From positions 1-19,054 of the forward strand of contig NZ_DFUE01000013.1 of the NCBI RefSeq assembly GCF_002379585.1: 19,054 bases of DNA. The letters run 5' to 3'. Shown in pieces: positions 1 to 7,248 of the stretch; within the stretch, counting starts at the first letter, position 1; each line of letters opens with the position of its first letter. The notes beneath the pieces were generated by a model. The model did no database searches, was not told the DNA's origin, and saw only the letters and a program-made list of their open reading frames with translations. This stretch comes from Pseudomonas sp. UBA4194. Its GTDB lineage: Bacteria > Pseudomonadota > Gammaproteobacteria > Pseudomonadales > Pseudomonadaceae. Made by a program: the position numbers and the translations under genes.

Positions 1-32
1 GAATGGGGTAGGGCGTGGAGGGTGTGGTGGTT

Positions 33-212
33 GGTCCCCTCACCCCAGCCCTCTCCCTAGGGGAGAGGGAGCTAAAAGCGGACTGCGGTGGCCGCAACTC
101 CACCGTACGGCTCCTCTCCCTTGGGGATAGGGGGCTAAAAGCGGACCGCGGTGGCCGCAACTCCACCATACGGCTCCCTCTCCCTCAGGGAGAGGGCTGG
201 GGTGAGGGGACC
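33..212. repeat. Compound palindromic repeat with 26-bp terminal inverted repeats
   Basis: Positions 33-58 and 187-212 are perfect inverted copies (26 of 26; outer bases GGTCCCCTCACCCC). Between them are three hairpins built on CCCTCTCCC/GGGAGAGGG. Hairpin 1 is at 49-69 with loop TAG. Hairpin 2 is degenerate, at about 113-133. Hairpin 3 is at about 176-196. The hairpins are separated by two 41-bp spacer copies (72-112 and 135-175, starting CTAAAAGCGG) that differ at only two positions, giving a 63-bp tandem period. Single hairpin-plus-tail copies of the same family occur at 14280-14318 and 16765-16803, and a truncated tail at 6274-6287. The layout resembles a REPIN or MITE-like non-autonomous element with an internal duplication. 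No coding role is visible. Because 63 is a multiple of three, the repeat happens to stay open in the frame of the gene at 246 and could mislead start prediction. Confidence 0.85.
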
Positions 213-245
213 ATCCACCACCCATTCCACTATCAGGAACCCATC

Positions 246-1448
246 ATGCCCATCCACAACCCCATCGAAAAAGGCAGCGCCGCCCTCGGCGCCGACCTGC
301 TCACCGAGGTCAGCCTCCCAGCCCTGGTCATCCACCGCCAGCCCCTGGAGCACAACATCCGCTGGATGCAGGCTTTCGTCAGCGCCAGCGGAGCCGAACT
401 GGCCCCTCACGGAAAAACCAGCATGACCCCTGCACTGTTTCACCGCCAGTTGCAGGCCGGTGCCTGGGGTATCACCCTGGCCAACGCCGTACAGGTGCAC
501 GCCGCCTATGCGGCCGGCGTGCGTCGGGTGCTGATGGCTAACCAACTGATCGGCGCGGCCAACATGGCCTTGATCGCCGATCTGCTGAGCGACCCGGATT
601 TCGATTTTCATTGCCTGGTCGATCACCTCGATCAGGTAGCGGCGTTGGGCAAGTTCTTCGCCGACCGGGGGCTGCGCCTGAATGTGATGATCGAGTACGG
701 TGTGGTCGGTGGCCGCTGTGGTTGCCGCAGCGAAGCGCAGGTGCAGGCCCTGGCCGATGCCATTAATGCGCAGCCGGCGCTGGCGCTCACCGGCATCGAA
801 GGTTACGAAGGGGTGATCCACGGGGAACAGGCCATCGCCGGTATCCGCGCGTTCGCCGCTTCGTTGGTCCGCCTGGCGGTAGGGTTGCAGAAGCAGGGCG
901 CGTTCGCCCTCGAGCGGCCGATCATCACGGCATCTGGTTCAGCCTGGTACGACCTGATTGCCGAGTCGTTCGACGAACACAACGCTCGGGGGCGATTCCT
1001 CGGTGTGCTGCGCCCGGGCAGCTACGTGGTGCATGACCATGGCATCTACAAGGATGCCCAATGCGGCGTGCTGGAGCGCCGTGTCGATCTGAACGAAGGG
1101 TTGCAACCGGCGCTGGAGGTGTGGGCGCACGTGCAATCGATGCCCGAGCCGGGCTTTGCCGTGGTTGCCCTGGGCAAGCGAGACGTGGCCTACGATGCCG
1201 GCCTGCCGATGCCGTTGCGGTGCTACCGGCCAGGGCAGCAGGGCAGCACGGACGTCAGTGCGTGCACGGTGACGGCGGTGATGGACCAACACGCGTTCCT
1301 CACCATTGCCCCAGGCTGCGAATTGCACATCGGCGATATCCTCTCGTTCGGCACGTCGCACCCGTGCCTGACGTTCGATAAATGGCGAGTCGGGTTGCTG
1401 GTGGATGAGCAATTGCGCGTGGTCGAGCAGATGGCCACGGCTTTTTGA
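246..1448 (+). CDS. PLP-dependent amino acid deaminase, D-threonine aldolase/DSD1-like
   Basis: This encodes a 400-residue cytoplasmic enzyme of the alanine-racemase-N-terminal-domain family that includes D-threonine aldolase and eukaryotic-type D-serine dehydratase. In Pseudomonas such proteins are usually annotated 'amino acid deaminase'. The N-terminal part is the PLP TIM barrel. PHGKTSM near residues 54-60 has the position of the Schiff-base lysine (K57; the family usually has PHxKT). The C-terminal beta domain ends in a SHPCLTFDKW segment, whose His372 and Cys374 match the metal-binding His/Cys pair of DSD1-type enzymes. I chose the ATG at 246 because AGGA lies 8 bases upstream and because the open frame further upstream is entirely palindromic repeat. 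The substrate (D-Ser, D-Thr, beta-hydroxy or other D-amino acids) cannot be read from the sequence. It stands alone: the next gene is convergent. Confidence 0.88.
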   Translation: MPIHNPIEKGSAALGADLLTEVSLPALVIHRQPLEHNIRWMQAFVSASGAELAPHGKTSMTPALFHRQLQAGAWGITLANAVQVHAAYAAGVRRVLMANQLIGAANMALIADLLSDPDFDFHCLVDHLDQVAALGKFFADRGLRLNVMIEYGVVGGRCGCRSEAQVQALADAINAQPALALTGIEGYEGVIHGEQAIAGIRAFAASLVRLAVGLQKQGAFALERPIITASGSAWYDLIAESFDEHNARGRFLGVLRPGSYVVHDHGIYKDAQCGVLERRVDLNEGLQPALEVWAHVQSMPEPGFAVVALGKRDVAYDAGLPMPLRCYRPGQQGSTDVSACTVTAVMDQHAFLTIAPGCELHIGDILSFGTSHPCLTFDKWRVGLLVDEQLRVVEQMATAF

Positions 1449-1465
1449 TCGCCAGCCCCGACCCC

Positions 1466-1498
1466 ATGTGGAAGCGGGTCTCTGCCCGCGAAGGGGCC
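1466..1498. repeat. REP palindrome, GCGGG/CCCGC type
   Basis: This is a single Pseudomonas-type REP (GCGGG-TCTCT-CCCGC hairpin plus an AAGGGGCC tail) between two convergent gene ends. It is the only hairpin in the 66-bp gap, so it may help end transcripts from both sides, although there is no T-tract. Confidence 0.7.
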
Positions 1499-1514
1499 AG
1501 ACCTGCCCACCCCA

Positions 1515-1790
1515 TCAATCCCTGTAAAACACCTGCACCAGGTGATACCCGAACTTGCTCTTCACTGGCCCATGCACTGTACGCAAAGGTTTCTTGAAGA
1601 TGATCTGGTCGATCGCCCCCACCATTTGCCCCGGCCTTACCTCACCCAGATCGCCACCGCGCTTGCCGGAGGGGCAGGTGGAGTATTTCTTGGCCAGCAC
1701 ATCGAACGCCTCACCCTTGGCGATGCGTTGCTCCAGCGCCTCGGCCTCTTCGGCGGTCTTGACCAGAATGTGCCGTGCTTGTGCTTTCAT
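1515..1790 (-). CDS. ppiC: Small parvulin-type peptidyl-prolyl isomerase (PpiC-like)
   Basis: A 91-residue protein consisting of a single parvulin domain (rotamase, cis-trans isomerisation of peptidyl-prolyl bonds). It opens with the ARHILVKT strand. It then has the family block CPSGKRGGDLG (about residues 39-49), a GQMV segment and the closing VHGPVKSKFGYHLVQV (about residues 72-87). There is no signal peptide, so it should be cytoplasmic like E. coli PpiC (also about 93 residues). It lies 42 bp downstream of the hybrid kinase on the same strand and may be cotranscribed with it; its own ribosome site is weak. A paralogue lies at 12948-13229. Client proteins cannot be inferred. Confidence 0.92.
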   Translation of the reverse strand: MKAQARHILVKTAEEAEALEQRIAKGEAFDVLAKKYSTCPSGKRGGDLGEVRPGQMVGAIDQIIFKKPLRTVHGPVKSKFGYHLVQVFYRD

Positions 1791-1832
1791 GCCAGGATGC
1801 TCGTCGAAAAAAGCCGCTGATTATGCCGCAAA

Positions 1833-3977
1833 TCAGGCCAGGTTGATCATCTCGCGAATCTTGCTGCCCAGTACATCGATGGAAAACGGCTTGGTGATCA
1901 TGTCCATGCCCTCGGCCAGGAAGCCGTGGCGCTCTGCGGCTTTCTCCGCATAGCCGGTCATGAACAACACTTTCAACCCCGGCCGCTGCTGTCGGGCAAT
2001 CTCGGCCAGTTGGCGGCCGTTGAGCCCCGGCAGGCCCACATCGGTGACCAGCAGGTCGATCTGCAATCCAGCCTCCAGCAATGCCAGGGCCGCACTGGCC
2101 TCGCCCGCCGAATGGGCGCGATAGCCCAGCTCGTCCAGCACATCGAGTACCAGCATGCGCACTGCCTGGTCGTCTTCCACCACCAACACACTCTCGCCCG
2201 CCTGGGCCATAGGCGGTTCCGGCAGCTGCGTATCGGCCTGCGGCTCCTCATGGGCAGACAGGTGTCGGGGCAGATACAGCCGCACGCAGGTTCCTTCGTG
2301 TGGGCGACTGTGCAGCGTCACCTGACCACCGGATTGCTGGGCAAAGCCGTAGATCATCGACAGTCCGAGCCCGGTGCCCTGGCCGATCGGCTTGGTGGTG
2401 AAAAACGGATCGAACGCCTTGGCCAGCACCGGGGCACTCATGCCGCTGCCGTTGTCGCTGACCCGAATCATCACATAGTCGCCTGGCCTGACCGGCTCCA
2501 GGGTCGCACCGTCGGGGGTGGCGTCCAGATGGCAGTTGGCGGTCTCGATGGTCAGCACGCCAGTGTCGGGCATCGCATCCCGGGCGTTGATCACCAGGTT
2601 GAGCAGGGCGTTCTCCAGCTGACTGGCGTCGGTGTTGACCGGCCACACGTCGGCGGCCAGGCGCAGGTGTAGCTGCAGGTGCTCACCCATGGTGCGGCTG
2701 AACAGGTCCTCCAGCGAGTACACCAGCTGGTTGGGGTCCAGGCGCCGACGATCCAGCGACTGACGTCGAGAGAACGCCAGCAGCCGGTGGGTCAGCGCGG
2801 CGGCGCGGTGGGCGGAGGTGACCGCCGCCTCGGTGAAACGGGCGATTTCGTCGCTGCGTCCGGCGCTGATGTATCGCTGCATCAGGTCGAGGCTGCCGAT
2901 GATGCCGGTGAGCATATTGTTGAAGTCGTGGGCGATACCGCCGGTCAGCTGCCCCAGGGCTTCCATTTTCTGAGCGTGACGCAGGGCCTCCTCGGCGCGC
3001 TCGCGCTCATGCATTTCGTCCTGCAGGCGCAGATTGACCTCGGCCAGCGCCTGGGTGCGCTCGATCACCCGTGATTCCAGGGTCTCGTTGAGTTCGCGCA
3101 GGGCCTGCTCGACGCGGCGGCGATTGTTCACGTCTTCGGTCATGCCGAACCATTGCCGGGTCCGGCCATCGGTATCCAGGCGGGGCAGGGCGCGGGCGTG
3201 CATCCAGTGATAGCTGCCATCGACCATGCGCAAGCGGTATTCGGCGTCGTAGGGCCCCCCGGTGCTGACCGCGTGGCGCCAGGCATCCAGCGTCGGCTGA
3301 TGATCGTCCGGATGTACCAGCTTAGCCCAGTCGGCATCGCTGGGTTGGCGGCTGTCCATGCCGGTGAGCTGACGCCAGCGGTCGGTCTGGCTTTCGCTGT
3401 TGGTGCGGCCGCTGGCGTCGGCCGTCCAGTGCACAGCGGGCGACAGCTCGATGGCCATGCGAAAGTGCGCCTCGCTTTCGCGCAATTCCTGCTCGGTGCG
3501 TTTGCCTTCGGCGGTCACCAGGCGGCGCTCGCTGGCCTCGATGGCGGTGACAAGGATGCCCGCCACCCTATCGTTCTCATCGCGAATGGGGCTGTAGGTC
3601 AGGTCCAGCCAGACCTTCGCCGAATCCTCGCCGCGGGGCAGGTTGAAGCCACGTTCGGTGTAGGTTCGCACCTCACCCTGCATCACGGCGGCGTAGATTT
3701 CGTCGGTGAACGGCTTGTACTCCGGCCAGATGGCGTCGACCGGTTGGCCGAAGGCAACGGGATGATTGCTGCCCACCAGTACGGCAAAGGCGTCGTTGTA
3801 CACCTGGCAAAGCTGTGGGCCCCACAGCAGCAACATGGGCATGGGCGAGTGGGTCACGATGTCCACCGCCGTGCGCAAACTTTGCGGCCAGGCGTCCGGG
3901 CTGGGCAGGGGGCTGGTGCGCCAATCCATGGCGGCGATCAACGTCGCTACCTTGCCGCCCACAGGTAAGGCATTCAT
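1833..3977 (-). CDS. Soluble PAS-containing hybrid sensor histidine kinase with C-terminal receiver
   Basis: A 714-residue cytoplasmic hybrid kinase with no membrane segment. An N-terminal PAS-like sensor (about 40-150) begins with the W-PQSLR and PMPMLLLWGP motifs seen in many Pseudomonas kinases. A second, PAS3-type PAS plus PAC covers about 170-286 (YRLRMVDGSYHW, WFGMTEDV). A coiled coil (about 287-338) leads to the DHp helix with phospho-acceptor His350 in GGIAHDFNN. The ATPase domain shows the N box (NLVINARDAM, 460-469), G1 (DNGSGM, 508-513), FDPFFTTK, and G2 (GQGTGLGLS). A receiver domain (596-712) has the acidic pair E601-D602-D603, phospho-acceptor Asp646 and Lys696. AAGGAT lies 7 bases before the ATG. 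No partner regulator is adjacent, so it is an orphan. It diverges from pilU and is followed by ppiC. The signal sensed is unknown; the flavin-binding LOV cysteine motif is absent. Confidence 0.93.
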   Translation of the reverse strand: MNALPVGGKVATLIAAMDWRTSPLPSPDAWPQSLRTAVDIVTHSPMPMLLLWGPQLCQVYNDAFAVLVGSNHPVAFGQPVDAIWPEYKPFTDEIYAAVMQGEVRTYTERGFNLPRGEDSAKVWLDLTYSPIRDENDRVAGILVTAIEASERRLVTAEGKRTEQELRESEAHFRMAIELSPAVHWTADASGRTNSESQTDRWRQLTGMDSRQPSDADWAKLVHPDDHQPTLDAWRHAVSTGGPYDAEYRLRMVDGSYHWMHARALPRLDTDGRTRQWFGMTEDVNNRRRVEQALRELNETLESRVIERTQALAEVNLRLQDEMHERERAEEALRHAQKMEALGQLTGGIAHDFNNMLTGIIGSLDLMQRYISAGRSDEIARFTEAAVTSAHRAAALTHRLLAFSRRQSLDRRRLDPNQLVYSLEDLFSRTMGEHLQLHLRLAADVWPVNTDASQLENALLNLVINARDAMPDTGVLTIETANCHLDATPDGATLEPVRPGDYVMIRVSDNGSGMSAPVLAKAFDPFFTTKPIGQGTGLGLSMIYGFAQQSGGQVTLHSRPHEGTCVRLYLPRHLSAHEEPQADTQLPEPPMAQAGESVLVVEDDQAVRMLVLDVLDELGYRAHSAGEASAALALLEAGLQIDLLVTDVGLPGLNGRQLAEIARQQRPGLKVLFMTGYAEKAAERHGFLAEGMDMITKPFSIDVLGSKIREMINLA

Positions 3978-4016
3978 TGGGTTATCCTTTGATTTACCGC
4001 GGCTGCATATCCAGCC

Positions 4017-4028
4017 AAGCTATAGCTT
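4017..4028. promoter_or_regulatory. 12-bp perfect palindrome in divergent kinase/pilU region
   Basis: AAGCTATAGCTT is a perfect palindrome lying inside the 85-bp gap (3978-4062) between two divergent genes. That is where a dimeric regulator could act on both promoters. I found no convincing -35/-10 pair to anchor it, and no second copy in the window, so a regulatory role is only a suggestion. Confidence 0.35.
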
Positions 4029-4062
4029 ACTTTCTATCGACTGCCTGTGTGGAACCCAGCAT

Positions 4063-5232
4063 ATGGAAATCCAAGCACTGCTCAAGATCCTGGCCAGCCA
4101 GGACGGCTCCGATCTGTATCTGTCTACCGGGGCGCCGCCCTGCGCCAAGTTCAACGGCGTGCTCAAGCCCCTGAGCAACGAAGCGCTCAAGCCCGGGGAT
4201 ATCGCCGCAATCGCCCAGGGCATCATGGATGCCGAACAGAAGATCGACTTCGAGCGCGACCTGGAAATGAACCTGGCGTTGTCGCTGCATGGCGTTGGGC
4301 GTTTTCGCGTGAACATTTTCAAGCAGCGCAACGAAGTGTCCATCGTCGCGCGCAACATCAAGCTCGACATCCCCACCTTCGAAGACCTGAAACTGCCGCC
4401 CAAGCTGCTTGATGTGATCATGGAAAAGCGTGGGCTGATCCTCTTCGTGGGGGCCACCGGTTCGGGCAAGTCCACCTCGCTGGCAGCGCTGATCGACTAC
4501 CGCAATCGCCACGCCAGCGGCCATATCATCACCATCGAAGACCCGGTGGAGTTCATTCATCGACACAAGAAATCGATCATCAATCAGCGTGAGGTGGGTG
4601 TCGATACCCGCAGTTTCCAGGCGGCACTGAAGAACACTCTGCGTCAGGCGCCGGATGTCATCCTGATCGGCGAGATTCGCGACAGGGAGACCATGGAGCA
4701 CGCCCTGGCTTTTGCCGACACCGGCCATCTGGCGATTTCCACCCTGCACGCCAACAACGCCAACCAGGCGCTCGATCGCATCATCAACTTCTTCCCCGAA
4801 GACCGCCGGCCGCAGTTGCTGAACGACCTGGGCAACAACCTGCAGGCGTTCGTTTCCCAGCGCCTGGTACGCACGGTGGACGGCAAGCGTCGAGCGGCTG
4901 TGGAAGTCATGCTGGGCACGCCGACGATTCGCGACTTCATCCATCGCAACGAGTTTTCCGAACTCAAGGGCATCATGGAGAAGTCGGTCAACCTGGGCAT
5001 GCAGACGTTCGATCATGCCCTGTACGAGCTGGCGGTCGAGGGGGCGATCAGTGAGGATGAGGCGCTGAAGAATGCCGATTCGGTGAACAACCTGCGGCTA
5101 CGGCTCAAGTTGCACAAGGAGGGCGGGGTGGAGCACACCTCGGCGCCAGTTGCACCGACGCCTGCGGCCGATACCCGTAGCTCGGATTGGGGGCTGGTCT
5201 CCGACGGCGATGAGCCTGGGTCTCAGGGCTAG
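4063..5232 (+). CDS. pilU: PilU-type type IV pilus retraction ATPase
   Basis: A 389-residue GspE/PilT-superfamily hexameric ATPase. The N-terminal PAS-like domain contains the GSDLYLSTGAPP motif (15-26). The RecA-like core has Walker A GATGSGKS (130-137) and an Asp box around IITIEDPVE (155-163). Walker B is VILIGEIRD with catalytic Glu204 and adjacent ALKNTLRQAPD. The His box is GHLAISTLHANN (221-232). The wording after Walker A (TSLAALIDYRN) and the QTFDHALYEL block are PilU-like rather than PilT-like. The last 35 or so residues are a low-complexity Pro/Ala/Ser tail. The family powers or assists pilus retraction at the inner membrane. ATG 4063 has a modest GGA 9 bases upstream; longer in-frame extensions overlap the divergent kinase gene. 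It is unusual that neither pilT nor other pil genes are next to it. Confidence 0.85.
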   Translation: MEIQALLKILASQDGSDLYLSTGAPPCAKFNGVLKPLSNEALKPGDIAAIAQGIMDAEQKIDFERDLEMNLALSLHGVGRFRVNIFKQRNEVSIVARNIKLDIPTFEDLKLPPKLLDVIMEKRGLILFVGATGSGKSTSLAALIDYRNRHASGHIITIEDPVEFIHRHKKSIINQREVGVDTRSFQAALKNTLRQAPDVILIGEIRDRETMEHALAFADTGHLAISTLHANNANQALDRIINFFPEDRRPQLLNDLGNNLQAFVSQRLVRTVDGKRRAAVEVMLGTPTIRDFIHRNEFSELKGIMEKSVNLGMQTFDHALYELAVEGAISEDEALKNADSVNNLRLRLKLHKEGGVEHTSAPVAPTPAADTRSSDWGLVSDGDEPGSQG

Positions 5233-5257
5233 GGACCGGCTCCGAACCGCGCCGCCC

Positions 5258-5356
5258 CCATCGCGGGTAGAACCCGCTCCCACAAAGATCCTCCCGCCCC
5301 ACAAATCACCCCCCCCCACCCCATACCCCTGTGGGAGCGGGTTCTACCCGCGATGG
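5258..5356. repeat. REPIN: two perfectly inverted REP sequences
   Basis: Arms at 5258-5284 and 5330-5356 are perfect 27-bp inverted copies, each with its own GCGGG/CCCGC hairpin. The 45-bp loop between them includes a run of nine C (5309-5317). It sits between the convergent 3' ends of pilU and the endonuclease-fold gene, where it probably acts as a bidirectional transcript-end structure. Confidence 0.88.
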
Positions 5357-5369
5357 CCGCGCCGCGGTG

Positions 5370-6170
5370 TCACAGATGCACCTCGACCGCCAACGGCAGG
5401 TGGTCCGATAAATGGGTCCAGGGCTTGTTCCCCAGGATGAGCGGATGATGGCTGGTGGCATTGCGCAGATAGATTCTGTCCAGCCGCAGCAGCGGAAAAC
5501 GGGCCGGGTAGGTCTTGGCCAGCTGCCCGTTGTGTCGTTCGAACGCCTCGTGCAGATCCTGGTGCTTGGCCAAGGTGGCATTGCCACGCAACTGCCAGTC
5601 GTTGAAATCCCCGGCGATGATCACCGGTGCGGCCTCTGGCAGCGAATCCAGCAGTTGTCGCAACAACGCCAACTGCAGTTGCCGATGACTCTCAAGCAAC
5701 GACAGATGCACGCAGATGGCATGCACCTCATCGTGCCCAGGCACCTGTAGCACGCAGTGCAGCAGACCCCGTCGTTCCGGCCCTGTGATCGATACATCCA
5801 GGTTGCGATAGCGCAGAATCGGGTATTTGGACAACAGCGCGTTGCCGTGATGACCGTCGGGGTAGACCGCATTGCGGCCATAGGCGAAATCGCTCCACAT
5901 ACTGTCGGCGAGAAACTCGTACTGCGACATTTCCGGCCAGTTGTGGAATTTGCTCGCATGGCGATCGTGACCGCCCAGCACTTCCTGTAGAAACACCAGA
6001 TCAGCGCTGGTGCTGCGCACGGCTTCACGCAGTTCGGGCAGGATGAAGCGCCGGTTGAAAGCAGTGAAACCCTTGTGGGTATTGACCGTCAGGACGCGGA
6101 TTCGGTGGACTGCCCTGGGTTGGTCTGGGGCAGGTTCGCCGGATGATGAGCTTGAGGGAGCGGAATTCAC
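5370..6170 (-). CDS. Endonuclease/exonuclease/phosphatase family protein (YbhP-like)
   Basis: A 266-residue protein with the metal-dependent EEP (DNase I-like) fold. Visible active-site motifs are TVNTHKG with Asn30, LVFLQEV with Glu63, IIAGDFNDW with Asp188 and Asn190, LDRIYL with Asp231, and the closing LSDHLPL with Asp256-His257. I place the start at the GTG at 6170, where AAGGAG lies 5 bases upstream. A longer in-frame ATG at 6326 would run through repeat sequence and overlap the neighbouring dehydrogenase. Residues 2-20 are a Ser/Pro-rich non-conserved stretch. There is no signal peptide. The substrate (DNA, phospholipid head group or other phosphodiester) cannot be told from sequence; E. 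coli YbhP, a relative, is also uncharacterised. Confidence 0.87.
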   Translation of the reverse strand: MNSAPSSSSSGEPAPDQPRAVHRIRVLTVNTHKGFTAFNRRFILPELREAVRSTSADLVFLQEVLGGHDRHASKFHNWPEMSQYEFLADSMWSDFAYGRNAVYPDGHHGNALLSKYPILRYRNLDVSITGPERRGLLHCVLQVPGHDEVHAICVHLSLLESHRQLQLALLRQLLDSLPEAAPVIIAGDFNDWQLRGNATLAKHQDLHEAFERHNGQLAKTYPARFPLLRLDRIYLRNATSHHPLILGNKPWTHLSDHLPLAVEVHL

Positions 6171-6273
6171 GAGGGCTCCTTGCGCAGTGGGGTGTTTAGT
6201 TCCGACTGCCTCGGGGCAGAGCGGTTCCGCTGGGTTTGGTGGGGGGGTGAATGGGCAGGGATTTGTGGTGGAT

Positions 6274-6287
6274 GGTCCCCTCACCCC
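6274..6287. repeat. Truncated tail of the CCCTCTCCC palindrome family
   Basis: GGTCCCCTCACCCC, preceded by GTGGAT, matches the outer end of the compound repeat at 33-212. The hairpin half is lost, and the sequence degenerates up to the stop codon of the dehydrogenase at 6304. It is the only recognisable item in the 133-bp gap 6171-6303. Confidence 0.6.
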
Positions 6288-6303
6288 AAATCCCAGCCCC
6301 CGA

Positions 6304-7074
6304 TCACTGCGCCAACCACCCCCCATCGATATTCCAAGCCGCCCCGCGCACCTGGCTCCCGGCCTCGCTGCACAGAAACAACACCAGCTCGCCCAGATGC
6401 TCTGGCGTCACGAACTCCCCGGACGGCTGCTTTTCCGACAGCAGCTCACGCTGCGCCTGCAACGCATCGCCGCCCTTGGCTGCGCGGGCATCGATCTGTT
6501 GCTGGATCAACGGCGTCAGCACGAATCCTGGGCAGATGGCGTTGCAGGTGATCTGCGTACCGGCCGTCTCCAGGCCCACCACCTTGGTCAGTCCCACCAC
6601 CCCATGCTTGGCTGCGGTATACGCCGCCTTGCCCACCGATCCGACCTGACCGTGCACCGAGGCAATGCTGATGATCCTCCCCCAACCTCGCTCGCGCATG
6701 CCCGGCAATACCAGGCGGATGCCATGGAACACCGAGGAGAGGTTGATGGCCATGATCGAATCCCAGCGCTCTACGGGGAATTCCTCGACACTGGCGACAT
6801 GCTGGATACCGGCGTTGTTCACCAGAATGTCCACGGCGCCGAAAACCTCATGAGCGTGGTCGAACATCGCGGCGATTTGTAGCGGATCGCTGACATCCGC
6901 GCCGTGATGGCCGACCTGTGTGCCGAACTGACCGACCTGAGCAAGGGCCGGGCCGGGATCGCCGAAACCGTTGAGCAAGACATTGGCGCCGGCCTTGGCC
7001 AGGGCGGTGGCGATGCCAAGGCCGATACCACTGGTGGAGCCTGTAACCAATGCGGTTTTGCCAATCAGTTGCAT
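6304..7074 (-). CDS. hbdH: 3-hydroxybutyrate dehydrogenase-like short-chain dehydrogenase
   Basis: A 256-residue classical SDR. The NAD-binding motif is TGSTSGIG (11-18) and NNAG is at 86-89. The catalytic set is Ser139 (IASVHG), Tyr152 and Lys156 (YTAAKHG). The VLLNGFGD segment after beta-2 and the closing WNIDGGWLAQ are typical of bacterial D-3-hydroxybutyrate dehydrogenases, which interconvert 3-hydroxybutyrate and acetoacetate with NAD in ketone-body and PHB metabolism. The ATG at 7074 has AGGA 8 bases upstream; reading further upstream enters a REPIN. No CoA-transferase, PHB or acetoacetate gene is adjacent, so the substrate call depends on the protein motifs alone. A related SDR specificity remains possible. 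Confidence 0.85.
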   Translation of the reverse strand: MQLIGKTALVTGSTSGIGLGIATALAKAGANVLLNGFGDPGPALAQVGQFGTQVGHHGADVSDPLQIAAMFDHAHEVFGAVDILVNNAGIQHVASVEEFPVERWDSIMAINLSSVFHGIRLVLPGMRERGWGRIISIASVHGQVGSVGKAAYTAAKHGVVGLTKVVGLETAGTQITCNAICPGFVLTPLIQQQIDARAAKGGDALQAQRELLSEKQPSGEFVTPEHLGELVLFLCSEAGSQVRGAAWNIDGGWLAQ

Positions 7075-7125
7075 GTGGGTTTCCTTTTTTTGTTGTGGGG
7101 TGTCAGGTAGGGCGGCGGTGTCAGG

Positions 7126-7202
7126 TTCGCGGCTGTACGCCGCTCCTACAGGGAAGGTCGCCGCGACGCATACCCCCTGTAGGAGCGGCGTGCAGCCGCG
7201 AA
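7126..7202. repeat. REPIN of the GCGGC/GCCGC type
   Basis: Arms at 7126-7153 and 7175-7202 are inverted copies matching at 27 of 28 positions (TTCGCGGCTG...CTACAGGG). They flank a 21-bp loop. It lies between yejF and hbdH on the same strand and fills most of the 174-bp gap; it may end the yej transcript or stabilise its 3' end. Confidence 0.86.
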
Positions 7203-7248
7203 GGGGCCGCCACGGTGTCACTGTCGATCCAACCCCGCCCGCCACCGC

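Noticed and set aside
15..245. N-terminal extension of the amino acid deaminase (start at 15)
   Set aside because: The extra codons are translated palindromic repeat with a 21-residue periodicity, and a well-placed AGGA supports ATG 246.
1833..3977. LOV photoreceptor or phytochrome kinase
   Set aside because: The kinase architecture resembles some photoreceptor kinases, but there is no NCRFLQ-type cysteine motif and no GAF/PHY chromophore domain.
5370..6326. Longer form of the endonuclease-fold protein starting at 6326
   Set aside because: It would overlap the dehydrogenase end and read through a repeat; GTG 6170 has an excellent ribosome site.
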